NCBI RefSeq assembly: GCF_005298075.1
Contig: NZ_SZZH01000005.1
Location: 1 to 64,000, forward strand
Direction: 5' to 3'
Length of the DNA: 64,000 nucleotides
From: Nakamurella flava
GTDB taxonomy: Bacteria; Actinomycetota; Actinomycetes; Mycobacteriales; Nakamurellaceae
Below the pieces are notes generated by a model. The model did no database searches and was not told the DNA's origin. It worked only from the letters and a program-made list of their open reading frames with translations. Positions 52,449-61,584 of this stretch are shown here, piece by piece (the stretch's first letter is position 1; each line of letters starts with the position of its first letter). A program made the translations under genes and the position numbers.

Positions 52449-52940
52449 GTGACCTCCGCTGCCGACGAGCACCCCCGGGACTGGATGACGGGCCGTCTGC
52501 TCGCCACCGCCGCCCGGGTCGTCGAGCACCGGTGGAACGAGCGCCTGCGCGATTGCGGAGTCAGTCACGCCGGCCTGGTCCTGCTGCACTCGCTGTCCCA
52601 GGGCCCCTCCGGTCAACGCGAACTGGCCGGTCGCCTCCGGGTCACCGAGCAGACCCTGGCCCGCACCGTCGCCACCCTCGAGTCCTCCGGCCATGTCGCG
52701 CGGCACCAGGACCAGCCGGACCGGCGCCGCCGCACCGTCGAGATCACCCCGACCGGACTGGATCTGCTGGCGCGCATGTCCGACATCGGTGACGACCTGA
52801 CCGACGAGATCGTCCGCTCAGCCGGCGGCGACGTCGCGGCGTTCCGGCAGGGACTGCTGGCCCTCGTCGACCACCTGGGCTCGGGTGACCGGTTCGGTCA
52901 GAGCGGGACCGATGCCCCCGGCGGTGCTGCGACGTCGTAG
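52449..52940 (+). CDS. MarR-family transcriptional regulator
   Basis: A 163-residue winged-helix regulator. The core is GPSGQRELAGRLRVTEQTLARTVATLESSGHVARHQDQPDRRRRTVEITPTGLDLLARM, with the wing DQPDRRRRTVEIT as usual. The GTG start at 52449 lies within 40 bases of the palindromic operator. Divergent from the MmpL exporter, which is its probable target. The last 43 bases overlap the 3' end of the convergent GGDEF-EAL gene, so the tail (GTDAPGGAATS) may be less constrained. Confidence 0.85.
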   Translation: MTSAADEHPRDWMTGRLLATAARVVEHRWNERLRDCGVSHAGLVLLHSLSQGPSGQRELAGRLRVTEQTLARTVATLESSGHVARHQDQPDRRRRTVEITPTGLDLLARMSDIGDDLTDEIVRSAGGDVAAFRQGLLALVDHLGSGDRFGQSGTDAPGGAATS

Positions 52941-54928
52941 ACCGGCGCGTCCGGCGACACCCACGACGGCGTCTCGGTCGCGAGTTCCGCCGCCTCGATC
53001 GGCTCCGGGCGGCCGGTGAGGAATCCCTGGACCAGGTCGCAGCCGATCTCACGCAGTGCCGTCAACTGCGCCGGGGTCTCCACCCCCTCGGCCACCGACA
53101 CCTTCCCCAGCGCGTGTGTGAGCGCCTGGATGGCGGCCACCATCGCCCGGCCCTGCTCGTCCTCGATGCGCTGGATGAAGGAACGGTCGATCTTCAGGAT
53201 GTCGAACGGCACCTGCGCCACGCGGCTGAGCGAGCTGTACTTGGTGCCGAAATCATCGAGGGCGATGGAGAAGCCCGCGGCCCGCAGTTCCTGCAGGACC
53301 CGCAGGGCCCCCGCGAAGTCCGCCATGATCGCATCCTCGGTGATCTCGAGGACGATGCGTTCCCGTGGACAGGAGTCACCGACGATGCGGAGCACCGTGG
53401 CGACGAAATCGGGGGCGGCGAGCTGCCCCGGCGAGACATTGACGGCGACCGGGCAGCCCAGCCGGACCTGGTCACGGGCCGCGATCCGCAGGACCTCCTC
53501 GCCGATCGCCGGCATCAGGCCCCGTCGCTCGGCCAGGGGGATCCATTCGTCCGGCGGATGCAGTCGACCATGATGGCGCCAGCGGGCCAGGGCCTCGGCC
53601 TTGACCCGTCGACCGGTGTGGGGGTCGACCACCGGCTGATAGTGGACCTCGATCTCGCCGGAGGTCACGGCCCCGGTCAGCAGACGTCCGAGGCGGGCCC
53701 GGCGGCTACGGATCTCCTGCAGGTCGGCGGCGTAGACGGCCACTTGTCGTTGTTGTTCCTGCGCCTCGGCCGCGGCGGTACGGGCCCGTTGCAACAGCTC
53801 GTCGGCATCGACGCCGTCCGCGCTGAGGGCGATACCGGTGTGGAGGGGCGTACCCGAGGGCAGGCCGGTGCCGCGCCGGAACGCCCCGTAACTCTCCTCC
53901 GTCTGCGCGACCAGGCGGGCGACCCATTCGTCCGACCGGCAGGTGACGAACACGCCGAAGACCGATTCGCCCAGGCGGGCCACGTCCGTCTCCTCCCCCA
54001 TCCGCCGCAGGGTGAGGGCGATCTGGTAGCTCGCCGCGTCGGCGGCCAGATCGCCCTCGTCGGCCCGCACCTGGCGCAGATCCACGGTCAGGACCCGAAC
54101 GGCCACCACCTGCCCGGGGGCGAGCGCCTCCAACCGGGCCTCGAGCAGTTCCGCCGCTCCGCGCGCGTTGGGCAGGCCGGTGCGGTGATCGGTCCGGGCC
54201 TGCCGGTACGACATCTCACGCGCGTCGTCCCGATCGGTCAGCGCGGTACGCAACGACCCCCGTAGTTCCGCGACGTGGCGGCTGGACCAGGCGCCGACCA
54301 GCAGAGCCAGCGGCGCCAGCCAGAGGGAGGCGACGATTTCCACCTGCGCCCCGTCGAGCACGCCCACCACGACCAACACCGGTGACGCCGAGAGCGCGGC
54401 GGCCAGACCCAACTCGATCCGGGACCGCCGCGGCAACCGGACCATGGCGATCACGATGTAGACGAAGACGATCAGCACGGTGACCGCGAAGACCGCGCGG
54501 CTCACCGGGGAGTAGTTCGGCGAACTCGTGCCGGCGGCGAGGGTCCACCGGCCGATCGGCAGGAAACCGAGGACGACGAACAGCATCCTGGTGCCCAGGA
54601 TCGCCACCACGGCCACCTGCACGGCCGGTAGGGGGACGAGGCTGTGCAGGCACAGGACGAACGCGACCAGCAGGACACCGACCGCGACGGAACGCGCGGC
54701 GACGAGCAGGCTCCATGGCGCATCGGCCCCCAGGACGAGACCGAGCGCGGTGAGGAGGATGCTGACGACCGCTGCCCCGGTGGCGACTGCGGACCAGAGC
54801 AGCAGGGGTTGACGAGAACGGCCGTACCAGGCGATGTTGAGGGCGGCCAGGCAGGCGAGAACGCCCGCCCACCACGACTGCATCAACAGCCAGCCGCTCA
54901 CCGCGATGACCCGGTCCACCTCTGTCAC
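52898..54928 (-). CDS. membrane GGDEF(degenerate)-EAL cyclic-di-GMP phosphodiesterase
   Basis: About 676 residues. Seven or eight hydrophobic helices fill residues 8-225, like a MASE-type sensory domain. The GGDEF domain (about 240-380) is degenerate: the signature position reads RLGESVFGVF, so it should not synthesise c-di-GMP but could bind GTP. The EAL domain (about 400-660) is intact: KAEALARW, NVSPGQLAAPDF, LEITEDAIM, ALDDFGTKYSSLSR, LKIDRSFI and VAEGVET, so phosphodiesterase activity is expected. GTG at 54928 or at 54919 could start it. Monocistronic, convergent with and overlapping MarR. Confidence 0.85.
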   Translation of the reverse strand: MTEVDRVIAVSGWLLMQSWWAGVLACLAALNIAWYGRSRQPLLLWSAVATGAAVVSILLTALGLVLGADAPWSLLVAARSVAVGVLLVAFVLCLHSLVPLPAVQVAVVAILGTRMLFVVLGFLPIGRWTLAAGTSSPNYSPVSRAVFAVTVLIVFVYIVIAMVRLPRRSRIELGLAAALSASPVLVVVGVLDGAQVEIVASLWLAPLALLVGAWSSRHVAELRGSLRTALTDRDDAREMSYRQARTDHRTGLPNARGAAELLEARLEALAPGQVVAVRVLTVDLRQVRADEGDLAADAASYQIALTLRRMGEETDVARLGESVFGVFVTCRSDEWVARLVAQTEESYGAFRRGTGLPSGTPLHTGIALSADGVDADELLQRARTAAAEAQEQQRQVAVYAADLQEIRSRRARLGRLLTGAVTSGEIEVHYQPVVDPHTGRRVKAEALARWRHHGRLHPPDEWIPLAERRGLMPAIGEEVLRIAARDQVRLGCPVAVNVSPGQLAAPDFVATVLRIVGDSCPRERIVLEITEDAIMADFAGALRVLQELRAAGFSIALDDFGTKYSSLSRVAQVPFDILKIDRSFIQRIEDEQGRAMVAAIQALTHALGKVSVAEGVETPAQLTALREIGCDLVQGFLTGRPEPIEAAELATETPSWVSPDAPVYDVAAPPGASVPL

Positions 54929-55184
54929 ACCCCCGGCGCGCACTGTAACCAGCGCGTCCGCGCAGACACACCCCCCCGAAATACTGACAGGCCACCCATC
55001 CGGCCCACAGGGAGAGACAGGCCCTGACGGAAAAGCGACATATCTGCCGCAGCTACTGCTCATCGGGCACATCGTCGAAGCCGTACGCAGCCCAGGTTTC
55101 GCTTTCTGTCACCGCCGATCCATCCCTCACCGAGGGGAGAAGCCCCGTTCCGTCGAAGGCAGGGACGGGGCCACTCTCGCGACA

Positions 55185-57824
55185 TCAGACGCGCAGGACC
55201 TCATCGGTCTCCGCCGCACGAACGACCAGGCCCGTGGCGTCGATGCCGGCACCCTCCGGCACGTCGACGACGACCCTCTGGCCGTCGCGGATCTGCCCGG
55301 CCAGCAGTTCCTTGGCCAGCTGGTCACCGATGGCCGACTGGATCAGGCGACGCAGCGGACGCGCCCCGTAGAGCGGGTCGAACCCGCCGACCGCCAGCCA
55401 TTCGCGGGCCGCGTCGGTCACGTCCAACGTGAGCCGCCGGGAGGCCAGCCGCTTGGCCAGCGCGCCGACCTGGACGTCGACGATCGAGCCCAGCTCCTCG
55501 GTGGTCAACGCGGAGAAGAACACGATGTCGTCGAGCCGGTTGAGGAACTCGGGCTTGAAGGCCGTCCGCACCACCGACATGACCGCCTCCCGGCGCTGCT
55601 CCTCCGGCAGACCGGCCTGCACCAGCGCCTGGCTGCCCAGGTTCGAGGTCAGGATCAGCAGGGTGTTGCGGAAGTCGACCGTGCGCCCCTGGCCGTCGGT
55701 CAGCCGGCCGTCGTCCAGCACCTGCAGCAGGATGTCGAAGACGTCCGGGTGGGCCTTCTCGACCTCGTCGAGCAGGATCACCGAGTAGGGCCGGCGGCGG
55801 ACCGCCTCGGTGAGCTGACCACCCTCGTCGTAGCCCACGTAACCGGGCGGGGCACCGACCAGCCGGGCCACTGAGTGCTTCTCGGAGTACTCGCTCATGT
55901 CGATGCGGACCATGGCCCGCGGGTCGTCGAAGAGGAAATCGGCCAGTGCCTTGGCCAGCTCGGTCTTGCCGACACCGGTCGGCCCGACGAACAGGAACGA
56001 GCCGGTCGGCCGATCGGGGTCGGAGATGCCGGCCCGCGCGCGGCGCACCGCGTCGCTGACCGCCTGCACCGCCTCGCGTTGGCCGATCACCCGGCGTCCG
56101 AGTTCGGACTCCATGCGCAGCAGCTTCTCGGTCTCGCCCTCCAGCAGCCGGCCGGCCGGAATCCCGGTCCAGGCGGCGATGACGGTGGCGATGTCGTCCG
56201 GTCCGACTTCCTCGCTGACCATGGGTGCTTCGGCGACCTCGTCGGCCTTCTCGGCCGAGATGGCTTGCGACAGCTCACGTTCCAGGGCCGGGATCTTGGC
56301 GTAGAGCAGCTCGGAGGCCTTGGCCAGGTCGCCCTCGCGCTGGTACCGCTCGGCCTGCATGCGCAGTTCGTCGAGCTCCTTCTTCAGCTCGCCGACCCGG
56401 TTCAGGCCCGACTTCTCCCGCTCCCACCGCTCGTTCATCGCAGTGAGCTGTTCGTTGCGGTCGGCCAGGTCGCGGCGAAGCCGGGTCAGGCGCTCCTGGG
56501 AGGCAGCGTCCGACTCCTTCTCCAGGGCCAGCTCTTCCATCTTCAACCGGTCGACACTGCGCTGGAGCTCATCGATCTCCACGGGTCGGGAGTCGATCTC
56601 CATCCGCAACCGGGACGCGGCCTCGTCGATGAGGTCGATGGCCTTGTCGGGCAGGAACCGGCTGGTGATGTAGCGGTCCGACAGGGTCGCCGCGGCGACC
56701 AGCGCGGAATCGGCGATCCGGACCCCGTGGTGCGCCTCGTAGCGCTCCTTGATGCCGCGCAGAATGCCGACGGTGTCCTCCACGCTCGGCTCCCCGACCA
56801 GCACCTGCTGGAAACGGCGCTCCAGGGCCGGATCCTTCTCGATGTGCTCGCGGTACTCGTCCAACGTGGTCGCGCCGACCATCCGCAGCTCGCCCCGGGC
56901 CAGCATCGGCTTGAGCATGTTGCCCGCATCCATCGCGCCCTCGCCGGTCGCCCCGGCGCCGACGACCGTGTGCAGCTCGTCGATGAAGGTGACCACCTCG
57001 CCGTTGCTGCCCTTGATCTCCTCGAGGACCGACTTCAGCCGTTCCTCGAACTCGCCGCGGTACTTGGCGCCGGCGATCATCGCGCCCATGTCGAGCGAGA
57101 TGAGCCGCTTGTCGCGCAGCGATGACGGGACGTCCCCGGCGACGATGCGCTGGGCCAGGCCCTCGACGACGGCGGTCTTGCCGACGCCGGGCTCGCCGAT
57201 CAGCACGGGGTTGTTCTTGGTCCGCCGGGACAGCACCTGCACCACGCGGCGGATCTCGGAGTCACGGCCGATGACCGGGTCGATCTTGCCCTCGCGAGCC
57301 CGCTCGGTGAGGTCGACGCCGTACTTCTCCAGCGCCTGGTAGGAACCCTCCGGGTCCTGACTGGTGACCTTGCGGTCGCCGCCACGGACCACCGGGAACG
57401 CCTCGACCAGGGCGTCGGTGGTGGCGCCCAGCTCGGTGAGCAGCGTGGCGACGGGGTCGCCGTCGGCGGGCCGCGCGAGAGCGGCCAGCAGGTGCTCGGT
57501 GGACAGGAACTCGTCGCCGGCGGCCCGCATGATCTGCTCGGCCCCGGTGATGACGTTGGCCACCGCGCGGGAGAGCTGGGGCTGGCCGACGGTGCTGCCG
57601 GTGATCTTGGGCAGCCGGGACAGCAGGGCGTCGGTGCGGGACTTGACGACCGCGGGATCGGCGCCGACGGCGCGCAGCAAACCGGGCGCGGTCGACCCGG
57701 GGGTCGCCAGCAGGGCACCCAGCAGGTGCGCCGGTTCCACCGTGGAATTGCCGGCGGCGGTCGCGGCGGTGACGGCCGCGGTGACCACCTCGCGGCTCTT
57801 CGTGGTGAGGATCTCCAGGTTCAT
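55185..57824 (-). CDS. clpB: ATP-dependent disaggregase ClpB
   Basis: An 879-residue Hsp100 chaperone that, with DnaK, rescues aggregated proteins; cytoplasmic hexamer. The N-domain starts [17 protein letters not shown]1 has Walker A GEPGVGKT and [11 protein letters not shown]; the middle coiled-coil domain (about 400-530, many Glu/Arg/Leu) is the feature that separates ClpB from ClpC and ClpA; NBD2 has GPTGVGKT and [14 protein letters not shown]. Length is normal (about 850-880). The ATG at 57824 fits the conserved N-terminus. The HAIR inverted repeat 82 bases upstream marks it as a member of the HspR heat-shock regulon, as in Streptomyces and mycobacteria. Confidence 0.96.
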   Translation of the reverse strand: MNLEILTTKSREVVTAAVTAATAAGNSTVEPAHLLGALLATPGSTAPGLLRAVGADPAVVKSRTDALLSRLPKITGSTVGQPQLSRAVANVITGAEQIMRAAGDEFLSTEHLLAALARPADGDPVATLLTELGATTDALVEAFPVVRGGDRKVTSQDPEGSYQALEKYGVDLTERAREGKIDPVIGRDSEIRRVVQVLSRRTKNNPVLIGEPGVGKTAVVEGLAQRIVAGDVPSSLRDKRLISLDMGAMIAGAKYRGEFEERLKSVLEEIKGSNGEVVTFIDELHTVVGAGATGEGAMDAGNMLKPMLARGELRMVGATTLDEYREHIEKDPALERRFQQVLVGEPSVEDTVGILRGIKERYEAHHGVRIADSALVAAATLSDRYITSRFLPDKAIDLIDEAASRLRMEIDSRPVEIDELQRSVDRLKMEELALEKESDAASQERLTRLRRDLADRNEQLTAMNERWEREKSGLNRVGELKKELDELRMQAERYQREGDLAKASELLYAKIPALERELSQAISAEKADEVAEAPMVSEEVGPDDIATVIAAWTGIPAGRLLEGETEKLLRMESELGRRVIGQREAVQAVSDAVRRARAGISDPDRPTGSFLFVGPTGVGKTELAKALADFLFDDPRAMVRIDMSEYSEKHSVARLVGAPPGYVGYDEGGQLTEAVRRRPYSVILLDEVEKAHPDVFDILLQVLDDGRLTDGQGRTVDFRNTLLILTSNLGSQALVQAGLPEEQRREAVMSVVRTAFKPEFLNRLDDIVFFSALTTEELGSIVDVQVGALAKRLASRRLTLDVTDAAREWLAVGGFDPLYGARPLRRLIQSAIGDQLAKELLAGQIRDGQRVVVDVPEGAGIDATGLVVRAAETDEVLRV

Positions 57825-57905
57825 GGACGGTCGTATGCCTTTCGCGTGGACGAGTCGGTGCGGTAGCCCCGAATTGCGAGGTACCACTTCTTTCAACGCA
57901 GCTAA

Positions 57906-57926
57906 GTTGAGTCTATTCCACTCAAC
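57906..57926 (-). promoter_or_regulatory. HAIR element (HspR operator) of clpB
   Basis: GTTGAGT-N7-ACTCAAC at 57906-57926, extended by one more pair (A/T) to 8-bp arms. The established HspR-associated inverted repeat is CTTGAGT-N7-ACTCAAG; only the outermost base of each arm differs, and symmetrically. It lies in the clpB upstream region, so HspR encoded elsewhere should repress clpB until heat shock. Confidence 0.85.
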
Positions 57927-58094
57927 TCTTCCCGTCATCCGATCGTGCGGACGCCGCCTCTCCCCTCCCGCAGTCTCCTCCCAGGCCGCGCACCGACTCC
58001 AGCGCGGCCCACCGACGGGTGACCGGCCGCGGTCCTCCGGCAACCGATCGGTCCCGATGCGCGTGAAACGGCTCCAACCAGGTATTTACGTCAC

Positions 58095-59786
58095 ATGGCG
58101 ATCCGCAAGAAGGGGCCCGGCACTCGGGCGACGGACGGACCCCGCACGCCACGCGCGGGCGAGCGGCCCGGGGACGGTGCGCGGCCGACCCGGACGGTCG
58201 AGATCGAGACCAAGCTCGAACTGACCGCCGAGCGCGCCTTGCCGGACCTCGCCGGTCGTAAGCGCCTGGCCGCCGTCGGCCTCACCGGGGTCACCGAACC
58301 GGTGGTGCACGACCTGGACGCGACGTACTACGACACCGACGCCCTGGATCTGTTGCGCAGCCGGATGACGCTGCGTCGGCGCACCGGGGGCGCAGACGCC
58401 GGCTGGCATCTCAAGCTGCCGGCCGACGCCGACGGCGAGACGTCGGCCGCCCCGGGCGGCGCCGCCAAGGCGCGCACCGAGGTGGGTCTGCCGTTGTCCG
58501 CCGGCGAGGACGGCGTCGTCCCCGACGAGCTGCTCCGTCTCACCCTCGGCGCCGCCCGGGGCCGGCCGCTGCGGCCCGTCGCGCGGCTCCGCAACTCCCG
58601 CACGATCCGGCACCTGCTGGCCGCCGACGGGAATCCGGCCGTCGAGGTCGCCGACGACCAGGTCACCGCCGACACCCTGAACGGCCCGATCGCCAACCGA
58701 CGCTCCAGTCGGTGGCGGGAGCTGGAGGTCGAACTGAAGGGCGGCACCCGCGACCAGCTGGCCGCGGTGGTCGGGGTCCTGGAGCAGGCCGGCGCCACCC
58801 CGGCGTCGTCGGCGTCGAAGCTGGCCCGGGCCCTGGACGTTCCCAGCGGCCCGGCGGCGGCCCGGAACGGTCGTGCTCCCCGGACGGCCGGCGCCGTCGT
58901 CGCCGGTGCGGTCGCGCGGCTGCGGGACCAGCTGCTGGCCGCCGACCGGCGGCTGCGCGAGGGGGACGCCGTCGCCGTCCACGGCGCCCGGTCGGCGGTG
59001 TCCCGCCTCGAGGCGGTGGTGGCCGTCCTCGGATCCGTCCTGGATCTGAACCCGGAGGACGCCGAGACGATCGCCACCGGGACCCGCGACCTGCGTCGCG
59101 CACTCGGGGACGTCCGGGATCTCGACGTGGTCCGCGCCCGTCTGGTCGGTCAGCTGGTGGACGAGCCGGAGAACCTGGCCCGGGTCGCCGGGGTGGGCCT
59201 GCGCGCCGGTCTGGACCGGCGGGAATTCCGCGCCCGCGACCAGTTGGCCGACGTCCTCGTCGACGACGGCTACTTCGCCCTCCTGCAGGCCCTGGACCGG
59301 GCCGCGGGCGCCCCCGGGGCGTCCCGTCCGGCCACCCGGCCGGCCCCGGGCGTCCTGCGGGGCCTGCTGTCGACCCAGTGGGATCGGGTGGTCCGCCGGG
59401 CCGACGCCGCACTGGACGATCCCGAGAACCCGGTGGCCCTGCACCGGGCCCGCAAGGCGGCCAAGCGGCTGCGCTTCGCGGTCGAGGCGGTGGCCGCCGT
59501 CCTCGGCCTCGACGCGGTGGTGTTCGCCGCCGCCCTGGAGGAGGTCCAGGAGACGCTCGGCGAGCATCGGGACGCCGTGCTGGCCACCGAACTGCTCGCC
59601 GACCTGGCCGCCGACGAGACCACCGACGGGCTGGTCGGTTTCGCCTACGGCCGACTGCATGCGTTCGAGCAGGCCATCGCCGCCGGCGCGGTCGACGAGT
59701 TCGCCGACGCCTGGAGCCGCCTGGTCGACGGCGATCTTCCCCTGGCCGTCGCCCCAACGGGCGACTCCCGCTCGCGGAACCGGTGA
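58095..59786 (+). CDS. CYTH-CHAD domain protein
   Basis: A 563-residue protein. A basic N-terminal segment of about 35 residues precedes the CYTH domain (about 35-235), with the triphosphate-tunnel start VEIETKLEL. The CHAD domain (about 275-550) has conserved histidines in AVAVHGARSAVSRLEAV and NPVALHRARKAAKRLRFAVE. CYTH domains hydrolyse or bind triphosphates and CHAD domains bind polyphosphate, so it probably acts at polyphosphate. The GTGA overlap with the next gene indicates coupling with a small membrane protein. Confidence 0.87.
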   Translation: MAIRKKGPGTRATDGPRTPRAGERPGDGARPTRTVEIETKLELTAERALPDLAGRKRLAAVGLTGVTEPVVHDLDATYYDTDALDLLRSRMTLRRRTGGADAGWHLKLPADADGETSAAPGGAAKARTEVGLPLSAGEDGVVPDELLRLTLGAARGRPLRPVARLRNSRTIRHLLAADGNPAVEVADDQVTADTLNGPIANRRSSRWRELEVELKGGTRDQLAAVVGVLEQAGATPASSASKLARALDVPSGPAAARNGRAPRTAGAVVAGAVARLRDQLLAADRRLREGDAVAVHGARSAVSRLEAVVAVLGSVLDLNPEDAETIATGTRDLRRALGDVRDLDVVRARLVGQLVDEPENLARVAGVGLRAGLDRREFRARDQLADVLVDDGYFALLQALDRAAGAPGASRPATRPAPGVLRGLLSTQWDRVVRRADAALDDPENPVALHRARKAAKRLRFAVEAVAAVLGLDAVVFAAALEEVQETLGEHRDAVLATELLADLAADETTDGLVGFAYGRLHAFEQAIAAGAVDEFADAWSRLVDGDLPLAVAPTGDSRSRNR

Positions 59787-60331
59787 GCTGGACGGTCGAT
59801 GCGCGAGACTCGGCCCCGATGGCCACCTACCTGCACCGCCGGCGCTGGTTCGACCGCCGCGACGGACTCGACCCGGTCGATGCGTCGCAGCGCATCAGCG
59901 CGTTCCTCTACGGCAACATCCTGACCCTCGCCGCACTGGTGGCCGTGCTGTCCGAGGAGCTGAGCGGGCACGCGGTGGTCATCGTCATCGGCACGACGAT
60001 CTCCACCTTCGTCGCCCACGTCGTCGCGGAGGGGATCGGGCACGATCTGCCGTTGTCGAGATGGCCGCACGTCATGCGGGAGTCGTGGCCGATCCTGACC
60101 TCCGGTGTCGCGCCGGCCCTGGTGCTGTGGTCCGGGGTCGTCGGGATCCTGCCGATCGGGCTGGTGGTCATCGTCGCCCCGCTGATCCCTCTGGTCCGGC
60201 TGGCCCTGACCGGGGTGCTGGTCGCCCGCCTGCGAGGCGGAGAGTCCTCCCTGCGCATCGTGCTGACCGGGGTCGGGGTGGCCGCGATCGGTCTGCTGGT
60301 CGTCCTGCTCAAGCTGCTGCTCACCCACTGA
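59783..60331 (+). CDS. small membrane protein coupled to CYTH-CHAD gene
   Basis: A 182-residue membrane protein of unknown function. About four hydrophobic helices are visible (GNILTLAALVAVL, AVVIVIGTTISTFVAHVV, ILTSGVAPALVLWSGVVGIL and LRIVLTGVGVAAIGLLVVLL). The GTG at 59783 overlaps the previous stop as GTGA; an ATG at 59819 is the alternative and would remove a 12-residue polar extension. Family not recognised. Co-occurrence with the polyphosphate-type protein is the only functional hint. Confidence 0.65.
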   Translation: MSWTVDARDSAPMATYLHRRRWFDRRDGLDPVDASQRISAFLYGNILTLAALVAVLSEELSGHAVVIVIGTTISTFVAHVVAEGIGHDLPLSRWPHVMRESWPILTSGVAPALVLWSGVVGILPIGLVVIVAPLIPLVRLALTGVLVARLRGGESSLRIVLTGVGVAAIGLLVVLLKLLLTH

Positions 60332-60393
60332 TCCGTCCGCCGCGGCGACCGGCGGCCCGATTGGCCGACCCGGACCGGGGATACCGTCCGTCC

Positions 60394-61464
60394 GTGACCG
60401 ATGCCGCTGACCCGACTGCCGCCCACCCCGCCACCGACCGTCCGGTGCTGCCCCAGCGCCCGTTCCCGCGTCTGCTCGCCCGCGGCGCCGACCACGCGGT
60501 CGCCTCCGTCGTCGGCCTCGGCTGCTGGCAGCTCGGCGCCGACTGGGGTGAGGTCAGCGAGGACGACGCGCTGGGGGTACTGCGGGCTGCGCTCGAGTCC
60601 GGAGTGACGTTCTTCGACACCGCCGACGTCTACGGCGACGGCCGCAGCGAGCAGCTCATCGCGCGGTTCGTGCGGGATCTGCCGGCGGCCGACCGACCGA
60701 TGATCGCCACCAAGGTGGGTCGACGGGCCGACCCGTTCGTCGCCGAGACCTACACCGACGCGAACCTTCGGGCCTGGGTCGACCGCAGCCGCCGCAACCT
60801 CGACGTCGAGACCCTGGACCTGGTCCAGCTGCACTGCCCGCCGCCCGCCGTCTACTCCGACGACGCCGTCTTCGACACCATGGACTCGCTGCAGGCCGAG
60901 GGCGCGCTGGCCGGGTATGGCGTCTCGGTGGAGACGTGCGAAGAGGCGCTGACCGCCATCGCCCGGCCCGGCGTGGTCAGTGTGCAGATCATCGTCAACG
61001 CGTTCCGGCTCAAGCCGCTGGACGAGGTGTTGCCGGCCGCCGCGGCCGCCGGCATCGGGGTGATCGCCCGCGTGCCGTTGGCCAGCGGTCTGCTGTCCGG
61101 GAAGTACACCGCGGACACCACGTTCGCCGCCGACGACCACCGCAGCTACAACCGCAACGGCGAGGCGTTCGACGTGGGCGAGACGTTCTCCGGCGTCGAC
61201 TTCGCCACCGGCCTGGCTGCAGTGGCCGACCTGCAGCGCGCCCTGCCCGACGGCGTGCCGCTGCCCCAGGCGGCGCTGCGCTGGATCGTCGATCAGCCCG
61301 GCATCACCACCGTCATCCCCGGTGCCCGCAACCCGCGGCAGGCGAAGTCCAATGCGGCCGCCGGCCGGGGCTGGGCAACCGACGGCGACAGTGGCCGCTT
61401 CGACGAGGCGGTGCACCGGGTCTACGACGAGCGGCTGCGAGCGCAGATCCACCCGCGCTGGTAG
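60394..61464 (+). CDS. aldo/keto reductase
   Basis: A 356-residue NADPH-dependent (beta/alpha)8 oxidoreductase. GVTFFDTADVYGDGRSEQLI carries the catalytic Asp and Tyr, MIATKVGRR the Lys and DLVQLHCP the His, completing the AKR tetrad. The GTG at 60394 is the best start; there is a polar N-terminal extension of about 30 residues relative to the family. A hairpin terminator follows the stop. Substrate cannot be predicted. Confidence 0.88.
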   Translation: MTDAADPTAAHPATDRPVLPQRPFPRLLARGADHAVASVVGLGCWQLGADWGEVSEDDALGVLRAALESGVTFFDTADVYGDGRSEQLIARFVRDLPAADRPMIATKVGRRADPFVAETYTDANLRAWVDRSRRNLDVETLDLVQLHCPPPAVYSDDAVFDTMDSLQAEGALAGYGVSVETCEEALTAIARPGVVSVQIIVNAFRLKPLDEVLPAAAAAGIGVIARVPLASGLLSGKYTADTTFAADDHRSYNRNGEAFDVGETFSGVDFATGLAAVADLQRALPDGVPLPQAALRWIVDQPGITTVIPGARNPRQAKSNAAAGRGWATDGDSGRFDEAVHRVYDERLRAQIHPRW

Positions 61465-61481
61465 GCGCTGCCCGATGGGGT

Positions 61482-61527
61482 CGAGGGGCGCACCGGCGGC
61501 CTGCTTCCGCTGCTGGAGCGCCCCTCG
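61482..61527 (+). terminator. hairpin terminator after aldo/keto reductase
   Basis: CGAGGGGCGC (61482-61491) pairs with GCGCCCCTCG (61518-61527), a perfect 10-bp stem with a 26-base loop, starting 18 bases after the stop. No U-tract, as usual in high-GC actinobacteria. Confidence 0.55.
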
Positions 61528-61584
61528 CCCACGCCGGTCGGGTGGCCCCGGCCGAAACGAGCGGTCGACCGGCATCGATCGGTC

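Noticed and set aside
49748-52507. 919-codon minus-strand frame overlapping the MmpL gene
   Set aside because: Out-of-frame shadow of the MmpL transporter, which shows clear RND motifs in its own frame; the shadow is Arg/Gly/Pro-rich without hydrophobic helices.
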